NCBI GenBank assembly: GCA_004764695.1
Contig: SMSO01000031.1
Span: 9,149,761 to 9,213,760, forward strand
Length of the DNA: 64,000 nt
From: Schizochytrium sp. TIO01
Taxonomy: Eukaryota > Sar > Bigyra > Thraustochytrida > Thraustochytriidae
Reading direction: 5' to 3'
Position numbers and translations under genes: made by a program. Numbering within the stretch: position 1 is the stretch's first letter; every line of letters begins with the position of its first letter. The notes under the pieces are model-generated. The model was not told the DNA's origin and made no database searches. It was given only the letters and a program-made list of their open reading frames with translations. This document shows, one piece after another, positions 24,881 through 35,304 of this stretch.

Positions 24881-26065
24881 ATGCTAGGCAACCTTGCAGG
24901 AAAGATGACCTCCGTGGCCCTTCCGCGTCGCATGATCGTGGGCGGTGGCTCCATCTCCCAGATTGGCAGCTTGGTGAAGGAGGCCAATGCCACAAGACCC
25001 CTTATTGTCTCTGACGCTTTTATGGAAAGCTCTGGCACTCTCGCCAAGGTCTCCAAGGTTCTCAAGGATGCTGGAATCGAGCACGGCTGCTTCACTGACA
25101 CTGTACCCGAGCCCACTTCTGATGCCGTTGAGCGTTGCCGTGTAGCTATCGCCGAGGGAGGATATGATTCCATCGTCGCTCTCGGAGGCGGTTCCCCCAT
25201 GGATACCGCCAAAGCTGCTGCGACGCTCGCCGTGCACCAAGGCCAGATGCGCGACTACAAGGCTCCGCGCCTCATGGACACCCCTGCTCTCCCGCTCTTT
25301 GCCATCCCCACCACTGCTGGAACTGGCTCCGAGGCTACCAAATTCACAATCGTCACCGATTCTGAGTCCCACGAAAAGATGCTTTGCATCGGTCTCGCCT
25401 ACCTGCCCGAGTATGCTATCATCGATTACGAGCTCACCATGAGCATGCCGTGGGAGCTCACTGCGGCCACTGGTGTGGACGCCATGTGCCACGCGATGGA
25501 AGCTTACGTCAGCAAGCGGCGCAACCCCTTTTCTGCGTCTATGTCTCTGGCAGCTCTGTCTAAAATTGGCCGCAACTTGCGTGAGGTCTGCATCAACCCG
25601 ACCAACGCTGCTGCACGCGAGGCCATGATGCTCGCCAGCACGGAGGCAGGTATTGCCTTTAGTAACTCCAGCGTCACGCTCATTCATGGTATGAGCCGCC
25701 CTATTGGAGCTGAGTTCCACGTGCCGCATGGCCTCTCCAATGCCATGCTTGCCCCCAAGGTCACCGAGTTCTCGGTGCCGGGCGCTGTGGCTGAGTACGC
25801 AGAATGTGCTCGCGTCATGGGCATGGCCGAGCACGGATCCAGTGACTCTAGCGCTGTTGACAAGCTCATTCAGGGCCTTTACGACCTCAATACTGATCTT
25901 AAGATCAAGACCATGTCTCAGTGGGGCATTGACAGCTCTGCCTTCCAAAAGGCTATCCCTAAGATGGCTAAGGATGCCCTTGCTTCTGGATCCCCCAACA
26001 ACAACCCCAAGGTGCCCACCCAGGAGGAGGTCGAGCAGCTCTACAAGAACATCTACGCTAGCTAA
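24881..26065 (+). CDS. Iron-containing alcohol dehydrogenase
   Basis: A 394-residue group III (Fe-dependent) alcohol dehydrogenase, which oxidises or reduces alcohols and aldehydes with NAD(P). The nucleotide-binding GGGSPMDTAK lies at residues 102-111. The metal ligands fit the family pattern: D200 and H204 in GVDAMCHAMEAYVS, H269 and H283 in HGMSRPIGAEFHVPHG. The spacing 4/65/14 is close to that of bacterial lactaldehyde reductase. The PTTAGTGSE substrate/cofactor loop is also intact. Length is typical for the family. The start at 24881 leaves only about 15 residues ahead of the conserved LPRRMIVGGGS strand, so no mitochondrial presequence is evident. A second ATG at 24905 is a possible alternative. 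Such genes in protists are often of bacterial origin, but nothing here shows recent transfer. Substrate is unknown. Confidence 0.95.
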   Translation: MLGNLAGKMTSVALPRRMIVGGGSISQIGSLVKEANATRPLIVSDAFMESSGTLAKVSKVLKDAGIEHGCFTDTVPEPTSDAVERCRVAIAEGGYDSIVALGGGSPMDTAKAAATLAVHQGQMRDYKAPRLMDTPALPLFAIPTTAGTGSEATKFTIVTDSESHEKMLCIGLAYLPEYAIIDYELTMSMPWELTAATGVDAMCHAMEAYVSKRRNPFSASMSLAALSKIGRNLREVCINPTNAAAREAMMLASTEAGIAFSNSSVTLIHGMSRPIGAEFHVPHGLSNAMLAPKVTEFSVPGAVAEYAECARVMGMAEHGSSDSSAVDKLIQGLYDLNTDLKIKTMSQWGIDSSAFQKAIPKMAKDALASGSPNNNPKVPTQEEVEQLYKNIYAS

Positions 26066-26595
26066 ATACTTGCCCATTATGTATGGCCAGTTCGCTGGTT
26101 TCTGTGACAAAAACTTTGTTATGGCTCATGTTGGTCCTGTCATTGTCTGGCCAATTAATAACTTACTTTTGTTCTCGCAGCAGAATCTGACATTGTAAAT
26201 CTCTGACCTCTGAAAGGTGGTGTTGGCTTTGCATGGTCTCATGCGTAGAAAGGGGAAATATATATTTTATGAGCAGCTATCATTTATCTTTTTCTTTAAA
26301 AAAGAAGTTGGCATGTTGAAACAGGCAATATGCAGCAGCAGCAAAATCTGTTGATTCCACTAATTTACCCTCTAATAATAATAAAACACTTTACAATTCT
26401 AGTCTCTTAAATTGCTTGTAAGGATTTAAGTAGAATTAACCATGTAGGAACAGTGGAGATAGTAAACTTAGTGCGGCTTTTCCTGAAGAAATGCTTCACA
26501 TACCTTTCATACGTTTACTCTGTTTTACATGTTGTCTTCATCCCATACGATAAAGACAATAGTAGCGTAGTAGCCCATCACGAGAGAGATTACCG
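26066..26595. other. Convergent intergenic region
   Basis: 530 bases between the 3' ends of the alcohol dehydrogenase (+) and the coiled-coil gene (-). AT-rich, with AATAAA-like polyadenylation signals (for example near 26,380). No gene. Confidence 0.6.
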
Positions 26596-28275
26596 CTACC
26601 GATGTATTGATAAAAATGCACATTCAATGGCCCGTCTCAAGGTAGCCAACTTAGGTCTTTCACTACCTTCATTCGCAGTTTCCATTCGTCGCCGGGAGCG
26701 CTTCATTTCCCAAGCAAACGCTTGAACGAGCTGAAGTTCGTGGGCCGCGGCCATTGCAAATGAATCAAGCTGTCGAACTCTGGCATTAAAAGCCTTGACA
26801 GGTTCTACAGCTTCTCGCTCAAACATCTGGACAATCTCTCTTTTGAAGTCCTCTCGCCATATATGGTACGCATCTTGCAACGATGCGCGGACATGTGGAT
26901 CTTCTTTTGTAGCTTTTTTGCGTGCGGCATTTTCGGCGACTAAATGCAAACTGGCTAAATCACCATGCACCTTAGCTTTAGCCCAAGTGCGCGCATCTTG
27001 CGCAAAGATACAAGTGCGCTGAGAGAAACAACCTAGGTTTCTTCGGATATTAGAACATGCACCATGCCCGGCACGGGCACGCAAGATTCGTAACAGTTCT
27101 TGATTTACTTCATCAGCAGGAATTACATTAAGCCCTTCCTCGAAACAAGCTGGCAGTTCGATATCTGGCAATGATTCCCTTTCATCGCTACTACTTAACT
27201 CCATTTGAAGACTGTCAAGTTGTTGTAGAAGCTCCAGCTGTGCATTGAGGACGCATTTTTTATGATGAAAATCTGGCAGTCCCAAAACAGACTTCTCCGA
27301 ATATAGCTTCCAACCACGTACTTCGATATTTGAAGCCCCATAATCTTTAACTAATGCGGGTATGTCATTCTGCAAAACATGATAATATGTTCGTATGCGA
27401 GTGAAGAATCTCTCTCGTCTCTTTTGCTCTCTCCGGATAGCCTCTTCTCGTGCAAGTCGTAAAAGAAATGAGTGAGTCTCGTCAATTAACTTTAGTTCCC
27501 GCTCCTGGGCTTTGTGCATTTTCTGTTTATCTGAAGACCATGACCCTGATCGAAGACTAGCTGATCGAAGAGGAAGGAAATCAGAAGTGAGTCGAGCCAA
27601 GTCGCTAGGAACAGTCAGACCTTGACTTGATCTGAGCTTAAAATGGTCCACTAGAAGTTCCTTCATTGCCGCATTCTTAACATGCGCGGATTCCTGCATT
27701 TGCAAGTATCCGACATCCTCAGGAGCCGGTGAGCTGGCCCATGACGATTTTGCAACTTGGACCATACTTCTCTCGAATACTTCAGAAAGGATCCCTGCTG
27801 CGACGCTCTGAGCCTCGCGATGCTTGAGGATTGCCTTGACACTAGCTACAGCCATAAATTGGTTTAGGGCTGTTAATGATTGATGTTTTTGATACAAAAT
27901 GGCAAGATTATTCCAGCGCCATATTGCACGGCATTTTAGTTCCTCCTCACGAGCACGATGGGCCTCTTTTGCCCAAACTTGACGCTGTTGGGACTTTTCT
28001 GTAAGCTTGGCGTTCGCCGCAGCAAGCTTTGCACGGTTCCGCTGGCGAATTTCCTCTTCTTCAATGCAATAAGCTTGTGTATAAGCATCTACTTGAGCTT
28101 GCCACTTTTGTGTGACCTCTTCAAGATTCTCTGGAAACGTTTCTGCATCATCCAAGTTCAGGACAAGTTCCCTCTCCCCATTCGTGCCGCCAATCATTTC
28201 AATTGGGTGAACTGGAACAGCTAAGTTGGCTGTTAACTTTGCGGCTTGAAATGGCGAGTTGCTAAAAATATGCAA
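26596..28275 (-). CDS. Coiled-coil protein, C-terminal part (probably continues from the ORF upstream)
   Basis: A 559-codon intact frame. The nominal start at 28275 is TTG, not ATG. The frame is already open from about 28,344, and the first ATG is about 27 codons further in, so this is unlikely to be an independent gene. It begins only 5 bases after the stop of the preceding frame (28,281-30,008), one frame over, and both read the same strand. The protein is charged and helical: coiled coils at about residues 35-110 and 250-300 (REEAIRREQKRRERFF) and near the C terminus. An acidic Ser patch (SSSDERESLPD) lies in the middle. No known domain is recognised. Large charged helical proteins of this kind are common in flagella and centrioles of protists, but that is only a suggestion. 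Confidence 0.75.
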   Translation of the reverse strand: MHIFSNSPFQAAKLTANLAVPVHPIEMIGGTNGERELVLNLDDAETFPENLEEVTQKWQAQVDAYTQAYCIEEEEIRQRNRAKLAAANAKLTEKSQQRQVWAKEAHRAREEELKCRAIWRWNNLAILYQKHQSLTALNQFMAVASVKAILKHREAQSVAAGILSEVFERSMVQVAKSSWASSPAPEDVGYLQMQESAHVKNAAMKELLVDHFKLRSSQGLTVPSDLARLTSDFLPLRSASLRSGSWSSDKQKMHKAQERELKLIDETHSFLLRLAREEAIRREQKRRERFFTRIRTYYHVLQNDIPALVKDYGASNIEVRGWKLYSEKSVLGLPDFHHKKCVLNAQLELLQQLDSLQMELSSSDERESLPDIELPACFEEGLNVIPADEVNQELLRILRARAGHGACSNIRRNLGCFSQRTCIFAQDARTWAKAKVHGDLASLHLVAENAARKKATKEDPHVRASLQDAYHIWREDFKREIVQMFEREAVEPVKAFNARVRQLDSFAMAAAHELQLVQAFAWEMKRSRRRMETANEGSERPKLATLRRAIECAFLSIHR

Positions 28276-28280
28276 TGCAT

Positions 28281-30008
28281 CTAGGGGTAGGATTTGGTGG
28301 GTTTCAACAATCCTAAAACTGCGTCTCCGAGCCGTACGTCGTCGTCATCTGGTAAAGTCGACAGTCGAGCGACCCAGCGTTGAGCATTCTCTAGCTGTTG
28401 CGGACTGGAAATATTTGACACAGTGAAAACAGAAGATTTACACGCGAGAGTTAGCTTACCGCCGTGGCCAAAGACTCTTTTACCATGTACTTTTAAGAAT
28501 TTCCGTAATGTGAATAGCACATGGTGCCAGTATTCATTTTGCAACATCCTGGGGTTACAGTCAATTATGATACCGGCATGGTATCCTCGAGCTACTACCT
28601 GAACTCGATTTGAAGGAAACACTGGTGGGTCGAAAGGTCTCATCTCTTCAAGATCTGCCCCCTTTATCAGCCCCGCAACATCTGACTTCAAAGGCTTGTC
28701 GTCTGTGCCTGGAACACTTACGTATTCTGGTTTCAAAGGATAGTCTACAATAATTCCTCTTACGAGCATACCATGTTGAGACAGAGATTCGGTACCGTTT
28801 GGGGAGGCTTTTCGAGCAAAACGCCAATCTTCATGCAAGGCACGCCAGCGAACTAGTATAGGTTCACTCAGTTCATTATAAATACGAATTACAAACCCAG
28901 TGCTTTGAAAGTCCTCTAAACCAACCTCGAGATCTGCGTCCGCTTGAAGATAATCAATCCAGGGGAAAGAACCTAAATCCTTCGAGAAATTAATATGAGC
29001 AAAATGTTGTCCTGGAATCATTTGCACAATGCCACTTTCTACATGGAGGTGGCGTCTCTCAACATCTGGGATCTCACGCAGCTGCTTGAAAGGTTTTCGC
29101 TCGCTTGTTTGGCTAATCATGGTGAACCATTCTTGTCGTAGACGGTCAAGCTCTTGGCCATTTAAAATTAGCGAACCGTCTGCTCTCTCAACACGGATCC
29201 GTCTTTCCGCGCGTCTGGCCTCCTCTTCAGGATGGGCAAGCTCCCAAGTAAAGGGATTTAGCGACTGGATTTGGTCACTATGATCCAGTAGCTTGAAAGT
29301 TAATTCCGCTCGGGCGTCAAGAGCCTTCAGATCTATCTCATAATCTTCTGGGGTGCCGAGTGCTAGATTAGCAATGGCATTCGCTACAGAGTTCTGTACT
29401 TCATTCACCCATAAGAGCTGCTTTTTTGGTTTTCGTATGGGTTTCCATGTTTTTGGTGCACGATCTGCAGAAAGACCTCCTTGGTTCAAAACCTCTTCAG
29501 CTTTCAAGCTAGCTACTTTGAGCGACCATGTCATCTGCGGTTTCTTTCCTGGAGGAAGGATTTTGGTAAGGTACTCTGCTAAAATTTGTAAGTGATGGTC
29601 AAGTTCCTCCCAGCTGCCTTTAAATTGTCCACGAAGCTTTCGCCCATTAGGAAGTAAAATAGCGCCCTTTTTTTTGGAAGGAGAATTTGGCTTGCCATGG
29701 TTCAAGTCATCACTATGTAGCAGCCAAAGAAACTCAAGCATGCTCAACAGAGTTCGCGGTTGCTTTAAATTGGCCGAAATTCGCTCTGCACTAGCTGCTG
29801 CTGCCTGTCGTCGTTCGATTCGCGCTATTACAGCGTTGATTTTCTTCTGTACAAGGGCTCGTACTTCTTGTACAGAACCTCCACGGAATCGTCGTTTCCT
29901 TGGTGATCTTTGGGCACGCAGTGGAGAACCATGTGAAGGAGATCTTGGTGCAAACCCAGGACTGTGTCGACCCCTTGGGGAGCTCAAAGCTAGGTATAAG
30001 GAACTCAT
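28281..30008 (-). CDS. Unknown protein, N-terminal part of a probable ~1,130-residue product
   Basis: About 575 codons from an ATG at 30008 (an upstream GTG-initiated extension to 30053 is less likely). The N terminus is Ser/Pro/Arg-rich (SPRGRHSPGFAPRSP, then SPRKRRFRGG), followed by a charged helix, and then a long mixed region that reads like folded domains with no family I recognise. A middle part (around residues 350-450) has beta-rich stretches such as SGIVQMIPGQHFAHINFS. The frame ends TAC CCC TAG at 28,281-28,283. Shifting back one base at CCCC turns the stop into a sense codon and joins the next frame, which is open there. I therefore treat the two frames as one gene, interrupted by a 1-base error or mutation, by a short intron, or by programmed frameshifting. 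Confidence 0.75.
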   Translation of the reverse strand: MSSLYLALSSPRGRHSPGFAPRSPSHGSPLRAQRSPRKRRFRGGSVQEVRALVQKKINAVIARIERRQAAAASAERISANLKQPRTLLSMLEFLWLLHSDDLNHGKPNSPSKKKGAILLPNGRKLRGQFKGSWEELDHHLQILAEYLTKILPPGKKPQMTWSLKVASLKAEEVLNQGGLSADRAPKTWKPIRKPKKQLLWVNEVQNSVANAIANLALGTPEDYEIDLKALDARAELTFKLLDHSDQIQSLNPFTWELAHPEEEARRAERRIRVERADGSLILNGQELDRLRQEWFTMISQTSERKPFKQLREIPDVERRHLHVESGIVQMIPGQHFAHINFSKDLGSFPWIDYLQADADLEVGLEDFQSTGFVIRIYNELSEPILVRWRALHEDWRFARKASPNGTESLSQHGMLVRGIIVDYPLKPEYVSVPGTDDKPLKSDVAGLIKGADLEEMRPFDPPVFPSNRVQVVARGYHAGIIIDCNPRMLQNEYWHHVLFTLRKFLKVHGKRVFGHGGKLTLACKSSVFTVSNISSPQQLENAQRWVARLSTLPDDDDVRLGDAVLGLLKPTKSYP

Positions 30009-30053
30009 GTTGGGAGTAATACAATAGTTTTGCTGCAAGTTTGTGGACCTCAC

Positions 30054-30791
30054 ACGTCCCTGCCTATGATTTTTGCGCGCGCACCTCGATTGATGACTTT
30101 GATCTTACAAGCTAGCAGAGCCCCTCTTCTTCTGCTCTCTCCATGAGTCTTTCATCCACGAGCACCTGCCTTTAAATATATGCTATCCTTCTTTTGTTAG
30201 GATTTATACAGATAGTATCGTACTATACAACGGCCAAATTTTTTTCTATATGTGAAAAGGTTAAAGTTGACTTCATGCTATAAAACAACGATGAAAAGGT
30301 AATGAGAGTACATTATGGAAAACTGTAAACATGTCTATCTTTTATGATGAACTAACAAACAGCGTTGTAGCGAATGCAAAGCACGTGTTGATCGTAAGTG
30401 TTGTTTCTTATTTTATTTTCAGCGCTTGACGCTCTGTAGGAGACGCTCGTTTTTATTTGTTTTTCCATCTGCGGGGAGGAGGGAAATAAAAGCTGAAGTG
30501 GATAATAACATGTCCATAAGAAGTACAGCCTTTGATTATTCGTTTACATGTGTGCTATTGCATGCATATGACTGCGCCGGCGCCAAGCTTTATTGGGTGT
30601 TTCGGCAAATATACGAAATGAACTTATTCTTACATTTTGTGGATATTAGGCAAAGACTACCAGCATATAGAAAGAAAAGAAGGACAAAATAGGAAAATCG
30701 GTACAAAGAGACAATCAACTAATTGCGGGAAAGGGGAAGAGCTGGCGAGGCGTGGCTTCGATTTCAAGAAATACTCCCTCAACTCTCTCGT
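30054..30791. other. Intergenic DNA between two minus-strand genes
   Basis: 738 bases, AT-rich, holding the 3' end region of the bZIP gene and the promoter region of the coiled-coil gene. No gene is supported. Confidence 0.55.
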
Positions 30792-33700
30792 TTACTGCAG
30801 CACACCAAGCTGCTTAAGAATGTGAGTGGCATTCCAAGAGATTTCTACCTCCGTAATCTTGTTCCTTTCGCCGAAAGCGACGAAAATAGTTGCGTTGAAC
30901 TCGAAAGGCTTCGGCTCGCGAACCAGCATACCCGTGTACTTTCCCTTTACAACACAGCCCATCTGTGTACGCGGAGAGAGGGCAGGCTCGGTATCCTCGT
31001 TTTCGTCCTTACTCGGCTTTTCAGGTTCGGCAGCTCCTGTTGAACGGGAGTTCGAGGAGCCTCGTACTCGCTTCTTGCCACGCTTACGCTTCTTCAGGGA
31101 AACAAAGTTGTGCCTAGTCAAGGTCATTTCAGAAAATGCTTTGCGCAGGCGACGCACGTAATTAACACATTCGTCAATGCCATGAAAAGCCCCACCCATA
31201 TTAGCATCCTGGAACACGCAATTTTCATCGAGAAGTTCATCTGCAAGCTCAATGCGTTCATCCAAGCTAGACAGCTCAAAGATTTTCGTCATTTCGATAC
31301 AAAGCTTCTCCCGAAGCTTTTGGTCAAGTTTCGGTACGGGAGGTAAAGCAGCTGTAGGAGACAACGGGCCACCAGGACTACTTATATCGGCGTCGCTGTT
31401 AGCTTGCCCTGGTGAAGTGGCATCCGTTTCTTCCTTAATGTGCTCCACACTGCCAATGCCCATTTGCCCATTGCTTGTAGCTCCATCTCCTGCTTTGGGA
31501 CGAGCTGCGTTCTGCTCAGCTTCCAGACGGGCTTTCTCTAACATGCGATCGCCGATTGTTTTGCTAAAGCTGTCAGGAAGGAGACCGAGCTGGCGCATTA
31601 CATCAAGCGCGGCCCAGCTCACCATTAATTGTTGGATCTGTGCACTACCAGGAACAAACTTATACGCAATGATAACCTTGAAAGAAACACGCTTGCCTTC
31701 AGGTTTTTGCGACACCCGCTCCGCGACTTCAATTGTTGCAGCCTGGCCAGATTTTGTACTCTCAGTGCGAGGCTTTTTCGTAGGTTGCGACTCGTCTCCT
31801 TCATCTGCATCAGTAGAGGGCTGTGTGTTTGGCTCAATCTTCATAGCCTCTTCTTCCTCTGGTGTCGGTTCCTTGAATGGGAGAATGCCAGGTCCAGAAG
31901 TACGTCCAAGACCGTAGTAGGTGCCCGTCAACGTCCAACGTCCACGTGCAACATTTTTACGGGTCATAAAGTTTTCCTCTTTTGCTGTTAGGCCTGTGAA
32001 AGAAGTACGAATGCGTCTAATGTACTTCAAAACCTTTTCAATACCATGAATCACACGCACCGTATTGGGATCATATAAGTCAAGATCTGGGGCCAGTGCC
32101 GCATCAGCATAGCCTCGAAGTTCTTCCTCGGGACGTTCAAACAGTTGTTTCAAGACAATTGCACTCTTGTGGCGGTTGCGTAAAAGCTCCTCATCAGGGA
32201 TTGGTGAACTTCCGCCCAAACCAGACGATTTCTTGTCATTAGAACCAGCCTGGCCTTGGCTAGAGTCTCGTGAAGTTTTAGACTCGTGCTGGAAGCTCTC
32301 GTCTATGATAATACGTTCGGTGCCTGGATTGTGCACAACCCATTGACCATTCTTGTTCAAACTTTCTTGATCAAGAACAGGATCAAAAGTTTGTAAATAC
32401 TTTGACCAGGATTCTTCGTAGGCTGGGTCTTTGTAGTTAAAATTGTGAACAAAGACCACGAATCGAGCGAGTTGAGCGGGTGTAAGTTCCTTCGCGAGTC
32501 CACGGAACAGAGTAGTTTCTGCAGAAAGCCGACGTTTCTTCATTACAAGACTATGCAAGTTCTCAAGTTTATCAAGAACCGAAGCAATATCTTTGCACAT
32601 ATTGATAACATGATCCCTTCGTGTGCGCAACTTGGTTTTTTGGTCCCTCGTGAGGCCCAGGCGATTACAAAGCTCTTCCCAAAGGCCTCCAGGAGTCAAG
32701 AAATAGTTCTCATCCTGAGCACACTGCCAAAGATACATTTTAGTCACATGAGTAGGCTCCACTTGGCGAATAAGACGAGAGAGAATATGCTTGCTTGCTT
32801 CCTCGCGGTTACGTCCTTGGTCCACATGAGTCTGCATGTAGCCTTCTGTGAGTTGTTTGAGCTCTTCAGAACTAGTCGTTGAGGAAGCAGCGATAGGTGA
32901 CGCAAGAGTAGTTTTCATATTCGCAACAAGCTTTTCACACTGAGCACGCATATTCTCTTGCATTTCTTCTGAGCCAAGCTTAAGTTGCAGTCTCAGACGT
33001 TCATTCTCCTCAAGTAACATTGTTTCGCGATCTTTGAGCTTCTGGGTGTATTCCCGTTTCCGACGGCGACAATTGCGTACAGCCTCTCGGTTCTTCTCCC
33101 TTTGGGCACGGCTCCGAGGTGACATGGGTGCATCAAGCGGCCCCTTCTTGCGCTTGGATCCACCACGGTTGCTGGCCAAGTCCATATCATCATCGTCGTT
33201 GCTCATATCATCAAGGTCTAGGTCATCAGCAAAACTGTCTTGTGGTGCAACAGGCATTGGTGGCATAGCAGGAACAACACTGCTTGGGGGAGAGCTTGAC
33301 GCTGCAGCCGGAGCATGGGGTGCATGAGAAATTCCAGAAGCATCATAAGCAGGCGTCACTGGGTTAAGATCCGAGAGCATCGACGAGCTGGCCATTCGGT
33401 CCACAGGCGCAGGTGATGCATAATCAGAGGTGTGTTCGTCAGCACCATATGGATCATCCATGTGCATAGAGTCCATGGAGCTGATTCCTCGTGCACTGAC
33501 GCCTGCATTGTGAGCTCCATATCCAAATCCAGATCCATGTGCTGCCGATCGTTGATGGTATGCAGTTCCTCGTCGACGAGCTCCAGAGGCGGCTTCAGAG
33601 GCGAATTCGTGCATAGCAGGCGCTAGCCCGGGTTGGTCGCTGCGTCCTCCGCCCATGACAACATCCATGGCGCCGCCCAAGTCATCTGTAAGCGGTACAA

Positions 33701-34322
33701 CGTCAGGACTTGTGGAGTCCCACAAAATCCCAGGACTCTCGTCGAGGAGTCCGTCAGCCCAAGTGAAGGAAGGAAACCCAGTGCCCCCAGGCGCTGTGTA
33801 ATGGTTATTGTTACCGTGCGGAATGTACCCGTGATCGTGCTGGTGCGATTGGGAAGCAGCAGATTTGGGTCCGTCATTCAAAACGTTATGATGCGAAGGT
33901 GGTGCCACATGAGACGGAAATGGATCTGCTTGAGGTTCTCCTGGCCAAGAGTGCCCCAAAGGATCATCGTGGATATCTTCTGAGAGGTTGAGCGGCCCAG
34001 AATTGGGAGGAACAATGTCACCGATAGTGTCAGCCAAGTCTTGGCTCAAGGGGTCTAGAGGTGGATGGTGCATTGGTGGCCGACGCTGTTGTGGAGGAGC
34101 ATGCTGGTAACCTCCGCGATGCGACGGGTCTCCGTGCATCATATGGTGTTGTTGATGCTGCCGCGGCTGGTGGTGATGGTGTTGTGGGTGATGCTGCTGT
34201 TGATGTTGTGCTAAATGCCCTTGCGGGGCGTGGGCAGAGAAGCCATCATTTGTTCCGTGACCCGTTTGCATCAGCCACTGAAAGACATCCGTGTCTTCGT
34301 CATTTTCGCCCCACTGCTCCAT
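30792..34322 (-). CDS. Large bZIP transcription factor with NTF2/SnoaL-like C-terminal repeats
   Basis: An intact 1,176-residue frame from an ATG at 34322. Residues 1-~390 are disordered and His/Gln/Pro/Ser/Asp-rich (HHQPRQHQQHH). A bZIP domain follows at about 400-450: the basic region has NREAVRNCRRRKREY, with the N-x7-R DNA-contact pattern, and a leucine zipper with LLEENERLRLQLKL. At about 490-680 is an all-helical region with QCAQDENYFLTPGGLWEEL, likely a dimer or regulatory domain. Two related segments then follow, ~710-920 and ~1005-1176. Each has an acidic N-terminal helix, a short G-I-[ED]-x-[CV] turn, YIRR[IL]R-type helices, a glycine-rich strand pair (RGRWTLTGTYYG; VVKGKYTG) and a final VSWAALDVMRQLGLL / ISWNATHILKQLGVL helix. 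This is the layout of NTF2/SnoaL-like domains, with disordered inserts rich in Lys, Ser and Pro. A nuclear regulator is expected; target genes are unknown. Confidence 0.88.
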   Translation of the reverse strand: MEQWGENDEDTDVFQWLMQTGHGTNDGFSAHAPQGHLAQHQQQHHPQHHHHQPRQHQQHHMMHGDPSHRGGYQHAPPQQRRPPMHHPPLDPLSQDLADTIGDIVPPNSGPLNLSEDIHDDPLGHSWPGEPQADPFPSHVAPPSHHNVLNDGPKSAASQSHQHDHGYIPHGNNNHYTAPGGTGFPSFTWADGLLDESPGILWDSTSPDVVPLTDDLGGAMDVVMGGGRSDQPGLAPAMHEFASEAASGARRRGTAYHQRSAAHGSGFGYGAHNAGVSARGISSMDSMHMDDPYGADEHTSDYASPAPVDRMASSSMLSDLNPVTPAYDASGISHAPHAPAAASSSPPSSVVPAMPPMPVAPQDSFADDLDLDDMSNDDDDMDLASNRGGSKRKKGPLDAPMSPRSRAQREKNREAVRNCRRRKREYTQKLKDRETMLLEENERLRLQLKLGSEEMQENMRAQCEKLVANMKTTLASPIAASSTTSSEELKQLTEGYMQTHVDQGRNREEASKHILSRLIRQVEPTHVTKMYLWQCAQDENYFLTPGGLWEELCNRLGLTRDQKTKLRTRRDHVINMCKDIASVLDKLENLHSLVMKKRRLSAETTLFRGLAKELTPAQLARFVVFVHNFNYKDPAYEESWSKYLQTFDPVLDQESLNKNGQWVVHNPGTERIIIDESFQHESKTSRDSSQGQAGSNDKKSSGLGGSSPIPDEELLRNRHKSAIVLKQLFERPEEELRGYADAALAPDLDLYDPNTVRVIHGIEKVLKYIRRIRTSFTGLTAKEENFMTRKNVARGRWTLTGTYYGLGRTSGPGILPFKEPTPEEEEAMKIEPNTQPSTDADEGDESQPTKKPRTESTKSGQAATIEVAERVSQKPEGKRVSFKVIIAYKFVPGSAQIQQLMVSWAALDVMRQLGLLPDSFSKTIGDRMLEKARLEAEQNAARPKAGDGATSNGQMGIGSVEHIKEETDATSPGQANSDADISSPGGPLSPTAALPPVPKLDQKLREKLCIEMTKIFELSSLDERIELADELLDENCVFQDANMGGAFHGIDECVNYVRRLRKAFSEMTLTRHNFVSLKKRKRGKKRVRGSSNSRSTGAAEPEKPSKDENEDTEPALSPRTQMGCVVKGKYTGMLVREPKPFEFNATIFVAFGERNKITEVEISWNATHILKQLGVLQ

Positions 34323-35184
34323 TGTGTCAAGACCTTTGACGCAAGTGAAGAGAACAGCAAGAACGTCTCACACAAGACGACAATTTTGATGACAGAACTT
34401 TCAAAACAGAGGCTGGTACTGAAGATGACCTTGTTCACGCAAAGGTGAAGTGTGAATTGGGAAAACCTATCTATTTAAAACTGCACGATTACGTTCTCAA
34501 ACAGGGTACTGAGCTCCTTAACAGATAAATAATCGTACAATATGTATTTTTCCTACTGTTGATGCGCAGACTCCTTATAAACTGTGCAATATCGCTGTGA
34601 ATACGAAAAAGAGATCGATGTCGTCGCAACTTTGCAAATAGACCGGCGGAATACAAAACACCTGACCGAAGGGGGGTAGTCGTGAAGCTCGAGGTAAAGG
34701 CCAAGAAAGCCTTGTACCCTTAAGCTGGGACTAGAGTGATAGGTCCGAAAGCAACCCCGACGAAGACAAGAAGATCAAGACCAGGATTGCGGGCAGACCA
34801 GCGGATCGGAGGTCGGCCAAGCAAGAAAATGACTTACTCACCCAAACAACCGATCGGCGGGGTGAAGGAAGACGTCTCAGGGGGAGGTGAGTAAGATAGC
34901 GACCGCAGATAGAAGCGTTGATCCCTTCCTGCCTCCCAGCAGCCAGCCTGACCTCAATTTGCCACCCACTCAGAGCTCCGTCACGATAGAGGATTCCAGA
35001 GCCGCGCGGAGTTTGGCTTTGGCAATAAGTCAATCATCAAACACTCATAACAATCATAATCATCATAAGATAGATTACTAATACTCGAATAAAACATTTT
35101 TAGTTTTGTAAATCTGTGTTATATAACAAAACCAGCCTCGATTTATTATTACTATGCCCCCACTAGACAGCCCTAGTTCTCACC

Positions 35185-35304
<120 letters not shown>

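Noticed and set aside
24884-26110. A 408-codon minus-strand frame opposite the alcohol dehydrogenase
   Set aside because: Shadow frame caused by GC-rich codon use. The plus strand has all Fe-ADH metal ligands.
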